Source of the DNA: an uncultured Oscillospiraceae bacterium
GTDB taxonomy: Bacteria; Bacillota; Clostridia; Oscillospirales; Oscillospiraceae
Assembly (NCBI GenBank): GCA_947624385.1
Contig: CANQJZ010000009.1
Span: 1-64,000, forward strand
DNA length: 64,000 nt
Direction of reading: 5' to 3'
The position numbers and the translations under genes are program-made. A model generated the notes under the pieces. It was not told the origin of the DNA. It was given only the letters and a program-made list of their open reading frames with translations, and ran no database searches. The first letter of the stretch is position 1. Every line of letters starts with the position of its first letter. Shown piece after piece: positions 56,572 to 64,000 of this stretch.

Positions 56572-59500
56572 ATGACAAGAAAGCGCCTGAGCCTGTTTCT
56601 GGCGATCCTGATGACCTTCCTGGCCGCCGTACCCGCCCTGGCGGACGCGGCCCCTGTTGTGGACACGGCCGCCCCCACGGCGGAGCACGTACCCGTAGAC
56701 ACAGAAGTCCCCACGGAAGTACCCGTGCCCGTGGACACGGAAGTGCCCACGGAAGTACCCGTTCCCGTGGACACGGAAGTCCCCTCGGAAGAGCCCGTAC
56801 CCGTCGTCACGGAGGCCCCCACGCCGGAGCCCGTGCCTGTCGTCACGGAAGTTCCCGTCGTCACAGAGGCCCCTGAGGTCCCGGACGCGGAGCCTGCGCC
56901 CATAGCCGACGGGGACAGCGTCGCTATGTCCGGCTCCTGCGGCGCCGCTCTGACGTGGGCGCTGACCGTGAACGGCGTTGCCCCCAGTCCTGCTATCCCC
57001 AAGCTTTCGCCGATCCCCCAGGCCACGCCGGACCCCAATGCCACGCCCATACCCGACGCGACCCCGACGCCCACCCGTGCGCCCATCCCCTCTACCACCC
57101 CCAAGCCGACCTACACCCTCACCATCTCCGGCGCCGGCACGATGGCGGACTATACCTACAACAACGCCGCCCCCTGGACGGCCGGCGGGAACAGCCGGTA
57201 TGTCACCAAACTCGTCATCGGCAGCGGCGTGACCAGCATCGGCCAATACGCCTTCGCCTTTTTGACCGCGCTCACCTCCGTGGAGATCCCCGGCACCGTG
57301 ACCACCATCGGCTCCAGCGCCTTTTATGGCTGCTCCAAGCTCACTTCCATCACCATCCCCGAAGGCGTCACCACCATTAACAGCAGCGCCTTCACCGGCA
57401 GCGGCCTGACCTCCATCCGTATCCCCGCCTCCGTCGCGTCCATCTCCCTGGAGGCTTTAGGCGGCTGCGACTACCTGGCCAACATCGAGGTAGCCGAAGC
57501 CAATAAAAACTACTGCACCGAGGGCGGCGTGCTGTTCAGCAAGTTTAACGGCAGAAGGGGCTCGCACCTGTATCTTTACCCGAAGGGAAAGACAGAAACC
57601 TCCTACACCGTTCCCAACGGCGTCGTGTACATCTACAACAACGCTTTTTCCAACTGCGCCAACCTGCGCTCTGTCACCATCCCCTCTGGCGTTACCCAGA
57701 TCGCCAGAAACGCCTTCTATTACTGCACCGGGCTTACCTCCATCCAGTTGCCCGACACGCTGACAAGAATAGATCAGTCCGCCTTCCAGGGCTGCACCGG
57801 CCTCACCTCCGTGACCATCCCGGCCGGCGTTACGAAGATCGGCGAAGCCGCGTTCTGCTACTGCGCCGGCCTTACCTCCGTCACGTTTTCGGGCAATGCC
57901 CTGACCACCATCGGCGACGGCGCGTTTGCCGACTGCTACGCCCTGAGGAGCATAACCATCCCCGGCAGCGTCAAAGACGGCGTCAAAGATTCGGACGGGA
58001 ACTTCACCGGCTTTGGCGAGAGCGTCTTTCTCCGCTGCGTCAGCCTCAATAATCCGACCCTCCCCTCGGGCCTGACGACCATTCCGGAAGAGACGTTCGC
58101 CGGCTGTGAGGCCCTTTCCAGCGTGAGCATCCCCAGCGGCGTTACCACCATCGGCAACAAGGCCTTTGCCTCCTGCACGTCTCTCACGGGCATTTCCCTC
58201 AGCTCCAACATCACCACCATTGACAACGGCGCTTTCTCCGGCTCCGGTCTGCGAAGCGTCAGTATCCCCTCTGGCGTCACCGCCATCAACCACTCCGCCT
58301 TCTACAACTGCAAAAACCTCTCCAGCGTTTCCCTGCCGACCGGCCTTACCTCCATCGGCACCTGTGCCTTTGCCAACTGCGCGAGCCTGACGAGCCTGAG
58401 CCTCCCCTCGAAGCTGGCCACCGTTGGCGCTATGGCCTTCGACGGCGCCGGTCTGCAAAGCGTGACGCTGCCGTCCTCGGTGACCACGATCTGCTACGGC
58501 GCTTTCAGCAACTGCAATTCCTTGACGAGGCTCACCGTCAACAACCCGGATTGCAAGCTCTCTCTGGCCTCTCCGAGCGGTTTGACCGACGGCCAGCCCT
58601 CCGGCAGCCAAGCCGGCACGCTGGGCGTACCCGGCACGACGGTGGTCTATATCCCCACCGCCCGTGAGATCACAGCTGTCGTCTCCTTTGCCCGGGAAAA
58701 CGGCTTCCGCTGCATTACGCCCGCACCCCAGCCCACGGCCACGCCCAGTCCCTCGCCCTCACCCAGCACCTCGCCCTCGCCCAGCACCTCCCCTTCACCC
58801 AGCACCTCGCCATCGCCCAGTCCTTCACCTTCGCCCAGCCCTTCGCCTTCGCCTTCACCCTCTCCCACACCGACCCCTACGCCTACACCTACCCCCACGC
58901 CCACGCCGACTCCCACGCCTACACCCACGCCCGTGCCCACGGCCACGCCGACCCCGGCCCCCACGGTGACCATCGCCCAGACTGACGACGGCATCCAGGT
59001 CACCTGGAACGAGATACCCGGCATTCCCCGGTACATGGTCTATTACAGGGAAAACAACGGCGGCTGGCACAAGATCGGCACCACCACCGCCACCACATAC
59101 ACCCGCAAGGCGTCCGCGCTGAAAAACGGCGTGACCTATGCCTTCACGGTCCGCTGCTGCGCCGACGATAAAACTACCATGCTCAGCGACTATGTGCCCA
59201 GCAACTCCCTGGAATACGTCTCCAACGTCCCGGAGGTGACCATCTCCCTGGCGTCCAACGGCATTCAGGTCACCTGGAACGAGATACCCGGCATTCCCCG
59301 GTACATGGTCTACTACAAGGAAAACGGCGGCGGCTGGCACAAGATCGGCACCACCACCGCCACATCGTACACCCGCAAGGCGGCCAACCTGAAAAACGGC
59401 GTGACCTATGCCTTCACGGTCCGCTGCTGCGCCGACGATAAAACTACCATGCTCAGCGGCTACGAGGCCAGCAATTCCCTCCTGTACTACGCTGCGCCCA

Positions 59501-59763
59501 CCGTGACCATCAGCCGTGCGTCAAACGGCGTCAAAGTGTCCTGGAACAAGGTCTCCGGCGCGCCCCGGTACATGGTCTACTACCGGGAAAACGGCGGCAG
59601 CTGGCACAAGATCGGCACCACCACCGCCACTACCTACACCCGCAAGGCGGCCAACCTGAAAAACGGCGTGACCTACCAGTTCACGGTCCGCTGCTGCGCC
59701 AACGACAAGAAGACCATGCTGAGCCCCTACACGGCCAGCAACAGTTTGAAGTACACCAAATAA
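56572..59763 (+). CDS. Large secreted BspA-like leucine-rich repeat protein with Pro-rich linkers and three fibronectin-like modules
   Basis: A 1063-residue protein. A signal peptide ([16 protein letters not shown], cleavage near ALA-DA at 24-26) is followed by tandem 12-residue units ([12 protein letters not shown] and variants, about 40-100), a BspA-type cap split by a Pro-rich insert ([16 protein letters not shown], insert, [11 protein letters not shown]), about 18 LRR_5 repeats (about 205-690), a Ser-Pro then Thr-Pro dipeptide linker (about 722-795) and three fibronectin-like modules (796-885, 886-975, 976-1063). No wall anchor is seen. Surface adhesion is inferred from family members. 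The three C-terminal modules and the final SNSLKYTK match the protein encoded at 28.5-30.8 kb. Confidence 0.92.
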   Translation: MTRKRLSLFLAILMTFLAAVPALADAAPVVDTAAPTAEHVPVDTEVPTEVPVPVDTEVPTEVPVPVDTEVPSEEPVPVVTEAPTPEPVPVVTEVPVVTEAPEVPDAEPAPIADGDSVAMSGSCGAALTWALTVNGVAPSPAIPKLSPIPQATPDPNATPIPDATPTPTRAPIPSTTPKPTYTLTISGAGTMADYTYNNAAPWTAGGNSRYVTKLVIGSGVTSIGQYAFAFLTALTSVEIPGTVTTIGSSAFYGCSKLTSITIPEGVTTINSSAFTGSGLTSIRIPASVASISLEALGGCDYLANIEVAEANKNYCTEGGVLFSKFNGRRGSHLYLYPKGKTETSYTVPNGVVYIYNNAFSNCANLRSVTIPSGVTQIARNAFYYCTGLTSIQLPDTLTRIDQSAFQGCTGLTSVTIPAGVTKIGEAAFCYCAGLTSVTFSGNALTTIGDGAFADCYALRSITIPGSVKDGVKDSDGNFTGFGESVFLRCVSLNNPTLPSGLTTIPEETFAGCEALSSVSIPSGVTTIGNKAFASCTSLTGISLSSNITTIDNGAFSGSGLRSVSIPSGVTAINHSAFYNCKNLSSVSLPTGLTSIGTCAFANCASLTSLSLPSKLATVGAMAFDGAGLQSVTLPSSVTTICYGAFSNCNSLTRLTVNNPDCKLSLASPSGLTDGQPSGSQAGTLGVPGTTVVYIPTAREITAVVSFARENGFRCITPAPQPTATPSPSPSPSTSPSPSTSPSPSTSPSPSPSPSPSPSPSPSPSPTPTPTPTPTPTPTPTPTPTPTPVPTATPTPAPTVTIAQTDDGIQVTWNEIPGIPRYMVYYRENNGGWHKIGTTTATTYTRKASALKNGVTYAFTVRCCADDKTTMLSDYVPSNSLEYVSNVPEVTISLASNGIQVTWNEIPGIPRYMVYYKENGGGWHKIGTTTATSYTRKAANLKNGVTYAFTVRCCADDKTTMLSGYEASNSLLYYAAPTVTISRASNGVKVSWNKVSGAPRYMVYYRENGGSWHKIGTTTATTYTRKAANLKNGVTYQFTVRCCANDKKTMLSPYTASNSLKYTK

Positions 59764-59769
59764 ATATGT

Positions 59770-59791
59770 GGCGCGGCCAACTGGCCGCGCC
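59770..59791 (+). terminator. GC-rich hairpin after the large BspA-like gene
   Basis: GGCGCGGCC (59770-59778) pairs with GGCCGCGCC (59783-59791), loop AACT, followed by CTTCCATATGG. The T run is poor. A similar hairpin with the same flank lies at 28423-28449. Confidence 0.55.
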
Positions 59792-59802
59792 CTTCCATAT
59801 GG

Positions 59803-59931
59803 TCGGCCCCCCTGTGTAAGGGGGGCTGTCAGCGCGAAGCGCTGACTGAGGGGTTGTATCGTCGGATAACAGACAACCCCTCCGAGCGCCGCGAAGCGGC
59901 GCCCACCTCCCCTTGCACAGGGGAGGCTTAC
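59803..59931. repeat. Palindromic repeat element, copy C
   Basis: About 130 bases beginning GGCCCCCCTGTGTAAGGGGG within its left arm, inner hairpin GTCAGCGCGAAGCGCTGAC, centre GTATCGTCGGATAACAGAC (the reverse complement of the centre of copy A with one change), a second hairpin GCGCCGCGAAGCGGCGC, and right arm CTTGCACAGGGGAGGCTTA. Non-coding. Confidence 0.82.
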
Positions 59932-59978
59932 CAAGCGGAAGATATTTTTTCTTCAAGCGCCTTAATTCGAGTTTTCTA

Positions 59979-60007
59979 TTGACAATACGGGCGGATATTG
60001 TTAAAAT
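59979..60007 (+). promoter_or_regulatory. Strong sigma-A promoter of the pot leader
   Basis: TTGACA (59979-59984), 17 bases, TAAAAT (60002-60007). Transcription would start around 60013-60015, within the 5' strand of the first stem of the leader. Confidence 0.8.
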
Positions 60008-60008
60008 A

Positions 60009-60359
60009 CTGTCCGTCTCAATTGGAATCGCTTAATTCCAAAGCAAGATGCGACCGCCGTTCCCTGCCGGGACGGCCAAGGCCAGACGGACAGCCGGGTC
60101 GAACGCCGAATCGCCGCGACATGCGGCTGGCAGCGAAAGCTGCCTTATTGATTGAGTTAAAAGCTCAAGTTTTATAAGTTGGTTACTTTATAACCGGTGC
60201 CGGGCGGCACACAAACTTGTAAAATGGTCAGTAAGAGTAGGGCAAGGCATCTTTGCTTTCGGAAAACTCTCAAATCCATTGGGACGGTTCCGTCTTTAAA
60301 AGACGGTTGACCGCGACAAAACGCAAGTGGAATGTGCCAACGGCATGTTCCACTTTTTT
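60009..60359 (+). ncRNA. Structured leader RNA of potABCD, class not recognised (riboswitch/attenuator candidate)
   Basis: About 350 non-coding bases. CTGTCCGTCT (60009-60018) pairs with AGACGGACAG (60084-60093), enclosing hairpins TTGGAAT/ATTCCAA (60022-60041) and GCCGT..ACGGC (about 60057-60076) to form a multi-branch domain. Further stems: GCCGC/GCGGC (60113-60127), GGCAGC-GAAA-GCTGCC (60129-60144), GGTTA/TAACC, GTGCC/GGCAC (60197-60210), CCGTCTT/AAGACGG, then the terminator. I do not see the marks of tmRNA, RNase P RNA, SRP RNA, 6S RNA, T-box or common riboswitches. Confidence 0.6.
60325..60359 (+). terminator. Intrinsic terminator between the leader and potA
   Basis: AAGTGGAATGTGCC (60325-60338) pairs with GGCATGTTCCACTT (60342-60355), 14 pairs including two G-T, then five T. 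It ends 18 bases before the potA ATG, leaving no room for another promoter. Its 5' arm can instead pair with GGCACA (60206-60211) and ACTT (60215-60218). Confidence 0.88.
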
Positions 60360-60377
60360 CATTATCCGGAGGACGCC

Positions 60378-61492
<1,115 letters not shown>

Positions 61493-61496
<4 letters not shown>

Positions 61497-62383
61497 GGGC
61501 CGACACCGCCCGCCGCCGGTCCTTCGTCACCGGCCTTGTGAGCGCGCCATACGAGCTGTGGGCCGTGCTGTTCATCCTGGTGCCCCTGGCCTTCGTGGCC
61601 TACTACGCCTTCACGGACGACGCTTTTCGCTTCACCACCGCCAACATCACCCGGTTTTTCACCGCCACCTCGCCGGTGGTGAACGCCGACGGCACCCTGG
61701 GCCAGACCCACACCTATCTGCTCATCTCCCTGCGGAGCATGAAGCTGGCGCTGATCTCCACGGTAGTTTGTCTGCTGCTGGGCTATCCGCTGGCCTACAT
61801 CATCTCCCGTGCCTCTCCCAGGGCGCAAAAGACCATGATGACCCTCATCATGATACCCATGTGGATGAACTTTCTGATCCGCACCTACGCCTGGATGACC
61901 ATACTGCAGGACAAGGGCATCCTCAACAGCCTTCTGGGGCTGCTGGGCCTTGGGCCGGTCCACATCATCGGCACGGAGACGGCCGTGGTCATCGGCATGG
62001 TGTACGATTACCTGCCCTACATGATACTTCCGCTGTACTCCGTCATGGCCAAGATGGACGTAAAGCTGCTGGAGGCGGCCCGGGACCTGGGCTGCGCGCC
62101 GGTGGGCGTACTGCGGCGGGTCATACTGCCCCTGAGCCTTCCCGGCGTGGTCAACGGCGTGACCATGGTGCTCATCCCCTCCATCAGCACATTTTATATC
62201 TCCCAAAAGCTGGGCAACGGCCTGTTCTTCCTGCTGGGCGACGCCATCGAGGGCCAGTACACCGCCAACAACCTGCACTTCGCCGCGGCCATCGCCTTCA
62301 TCCTCATGGTGGTCCTGCTGGCCGCTATGGCGGTCATGCGCCGTCTCACCGACAAATACACATATGGGGAGAATGCGGTATGA
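61493..62383 (+). CDS. potB: Spermidine/putrescine ABC transporter permease PotB
   Basis: A 296-residue permease with six transmembrane helices and the cytoplasmic EAA loop [19 protein letters not shown] that docks on PotA. ATGA overlaps at both ends (with potA and potC) show tight coupling. The order A-B-C-D is that of the standard pot operon. Confidence 0.95.
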
Positions 62384-63207
62384 AAAATGCGTCAAAGATC
62401 TTCACAGGCCTGATGTTCCTGTTTCTGTTCGCCCCCATCGCCATCCTGCTGGTGTTCTCCTTCAACGGCGCCAAGAGCACGTCCGTGTTTTCCGGCTTCT
62501 CCCTGAAATGGTACGTGGAGCTGTTTCATGACACGGACACCCTCAAGACCGTGCGCAACACCCTTGTGCTTGCCGTATGCGCCGCCGGCGTTTCCACCGT
62601 CATGGGCACCGCGGCCGCCGTGGGCATCCACCGCATGCGGGGAAAATATCTGCGCTCGGCCATGGACATGGTGACCAACATCCCCATGATAAACCCGGAC
62701 ATCATCACCGGCATCTCCATGATGCTCATGTTCGTCTTTGCGGGCCGTTTATTTGGCCGGGCCAACAGCCTCAGCTACGCCACCCTTCTCATCGCCCACA
62801 TCACCTTCTGCCTGCCCTACGTGATCTTACAGGTGCTTCCCAAGCTGCGCCAGATGGACACGGCCCTGCCGGAGGCGGCCATGGACCTGGGCTGCACCCC
62901 CTGGCGGGCCTTCTGGAAGGTGGAGCTTCCGGAGCTGCTTCCCGGCGTGGTCACCGGCATGATCATGGCCTTCACCCTGAGTCTGGACGACTTTGTGATA
63001 AGCTACTTCACCACCGGCACGGGCTTTCAGACCCTCCCCATCCGCATTTACAACATGACGAAAAAGACCGTCACGCCCAAGATGTACGCCCTGGCGACCA
63101 TCATCTTCTTCGTCATTCTGGCGCTGCTGCTCATCTCCAACCTGACCGGCCGCAGCGACACCCAGGCGCTTCACAGCGCCAAACAGGAAAAGAAAGCGAA
63201 AAACTGA
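62380..63207 (+). CDS. potC: Spermidine/putrescine ABC transporter permease PotC
   Basis: A 275-residue permease with six helices; EAA loop LPEAAMDLGCTPWRAFWKV and the conserved TLSLDDFVISYF near the end are typical of PotC. ATG at 62380 overlaps the potB stop (ATGA). The basic tail ends KQEKKAKN. Confidence 0.95.
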   Translation: MKNASKIFTGLMFLFLFAPIAILLVFSFNGAKSTSVFSGFSLKWYVELFHDTDTLKTVRNTLVLAVCAAGVSTVMGTAAAVGIHRMRGKYLRSAMDMVTNIPMINPDIITGISMMLMFVFAGRLFGRANSLSYATLLIAHITFCLPYVILQVLPKLRQMDTALPEAAMDLGCTPWRAFWKVELPELLPGVVTGMIMAFTLSLDDFVISYFTTGTGFQTLPIRIYNMTKKTVTPKMYALATIIFFVILALLLISNLTGRSDTQALHSAKQEKKAKN

Positions 63208-63229
63208 CAATATATCGGAGGTACACACC

Positions 63230-64000
63230 ATGAAAAAAACCGTGTTCATTCTTCTCGCGGCCATTCTGACCCTGGCGCTGCTGGCCGGCTGCGGCTCGTC
63301 CGACGCCGACAGCAAACCCGCCGAGGACGCCGACGACAGCGGCTCCGCCGGCACGCTGACGCTGAACGTCTACAACTGGGGCGAGTACATCTCCGACGGC
63401 TCCGAGGGCAGCTTCGACACCATCCGGGAGTTTGAGGCCTGGTACGAGGAAAACTACGGCCAGCCCATCCACGTCAACTATGACACCTATGCCAGCAACG
63501 AGGACATGTACAACAAGCTGTCCATCGGCGCGGTGAGCTACGATGTGGTCATCCCCTCCGACTATATGATCGAGCGCATGATCAGCGAGGACATGCTCCT
63601 TCCCCTGGACTTTGACAACATCCCCAACTACGCCAACATCGACGACAGCTTCCACGGCCTGTACTACGACCCGGACGACGTATACTCCGTGCCCTACACC
63701 TACGGCGTGGTGGGCGTGATCTACGACGCCAACGTTGTGGACGAGGCGGACGCCGGCTCCTGGGACCTGCTGTGGAACGAGAAATACGCCGGCCAGATGC
63801 TCCAGTTCAACAACCCCCGGGACGCCTTCGGCACCGCCATGTACCGGGCGGATATCGACGTGAACACCACCGACCGCTCCCAGTGGGACGCGGCCCTCGC
63901 CGACCTGCTGGTCCAGCGTCCGCTGGTCAAGAGCTATGTCATGGACGAGATCTATAACATGATGGAGTCCGGCGAGGCCGCCATCGGCACCTATTACGCC
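63230..64000 (+). CDS. potD: Spermidine/putrescine-binding lipoprotein PotD (partial)
   Basis: The first 257 codons of an extracellular solute-binding protein; the gene continues beyond the window. A lipoprotein signal (MKKTVFILLAAILTLALLAG, Cys21) and an acidic spacer are followed by LNVYNWGEYIS, a hallmark of the PotD/PotF group, and YDVVIPSDYMIERM. It delivers polyamine to PotBC. CGGAGGT precedes ATG. Exact ligand (putrescine, spermidine or related) is not decided. Confidence 0.94.
   Translation, partial: MKKTVFILLAAILTLALLAGCGSSDADSKPAEDADDSGSAGTLTLNVYNWGEYISDGSEGSFDTIREFEAWYEENYGQPIHVNYDTYASNEDMYNKLSIGAVSYDVVIPSDYMIERMISEDMLLPLDFDNIPNYANIDDSFHGLYYDPDDVYSVPYTYGVVGVIYDANVVDEADAGSWDLLWNEKYAGQMLQFNNPRDAFGTAMYRADIDVNTTDRSQWDAALADLLVQRPLVKSYVMDEIYNMMESGEAAIGTYYA

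Noticed and set aside
58735-58960. A CRISPR array suggested by regular short repeats.
   Set aside because: The period is six bases within an open coding frame for Ser-Pro and Thr-Pro; there are no spacers and no cas genes in the window.
60009-60359. tmRNA, RNase P RNA, SRP RNA, 6S RNA or T-box for the pot leader.
   Set aside because: I see no tRNA-like end or tag frame (tmRNA), no GAGGAAAGTCC-type core (RNase P), no SRP apical loop, no 6S bubble pattern and no T-box bulge sequence. A covariance search is needed to be certain.

Overview
This window looks like core chromosome from a GC-rich, endospore-forming, anaerobic Firmicute, most likely a gut member of the Clostridia of the Oscillospirales type. 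The placement is inferred from gene content and gene order: a SipL-like SPOCS/LysM protein, a SpoIID-domain protein and a SpoVB-like flippase point to sporulation; formate-tetrahydrofolate ligase and a homotetrameric-type GltA fit an anaerobe; BspA-like leucine-rich secreted proteins fit a gut commensal; and the order yicC-remA-gmk-rpoZ-priA-def-fmt-rsmB-rlmN-prpC-prkC-rsgA is the classic Firmicute cluster. Promoters that can be read are mostly sigma-A type with a 17-base spacer.

Region by region. 1-18.3 kb (minus strand): a nearly gapless run of about twenty genes from cdaA/cdaR (c-di-AMP synthesis) through an RseC-like protein, a DUF5685/J-domain pair, yicC, remA, gmk, rpoZ, priA, def, fmt, rsmB, rlmN, prpC, prkC and rsgA to a SipL-like spore protein and the start of yebC. 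18.3-21 kb (minus): ispD-ispF, then a DUF3343 protein and an EF2568-type cysteine desulfurase relative. 21-23.4 kb (plus): a SpoVB-like flippase and a divergent type III pantothenate kinase homologue. 23.4-27.2 kb (minus): ddl-murF-gltA. 27.3-28.3 kb (plus): a DEDDh exonuclease. 28.5-37.1 kb (minus): an SLH/SpoIID protein with queA-tgt-yajC and a YrzE-like membrane protein, then xerD and a BspA-like secreted protein. 37.2-39.3 kb (plus): asd-dapA for lysine/diaminopimelate. 39.6-42.2 kb: a small lipoprotein gene, a SLOG-type protein, tRNA-Val(GAC), and an ECF sigma/anti-sigma pair bounded on its far side by a second copy of the 3' half of that tRNA. 42.2-47.1 kb (minus): guaB-fhs-tmk and a NanA-like lyase. 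47.2-52.5 kb (plus): a Na/Pi cotransporter, asnB, a DUF554 protein and an E2-fold protein. 52.6-55.4 kb (minus): DUF177-rpmF-der-plsY. 55.5-59.8 kb (plus): an RluA-type synthase and a second, larger BspA-like protein. 59.8-64 kb (plus): a palindromic repeat, a roughly 350-base structured leader, and potABCD (potD runs off the end).

The most interesting signals are not the coding genes. (1) potABCD is preceded by its own strong promoter, a folded leader of about 350 bases and an intrinsic terminator only 18 bases before potA, with an alternative pairing visible by eye that would break the terminator: the layout of a riboswitch or attenuator that I cannot assign to a known class. (2) A 46-base repeat of the tRNA-Val 3' half (45/46 identical) brackets a 1.4 kb segment carrying an ECF sigma factor and a membrane anti-sigma-like protein, with no integrase inside: an apparent minimal or relic integrated cassette. 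(3) A composite palindromic repeat lies beside the 3' end of both BspA-like genes, which also share their fibronectin-like tails. Further oddities include a promoter whose predicted start falls on a terminator before asnB, two genes that look leaderless, hairpins that hold ribosome binding sites, and enzyme-family proteins that lack canonical catalytic residues (CoaX-like, E2-like, PrkC HRD).

All calls come from reading the sequence; no database or folding program was run.
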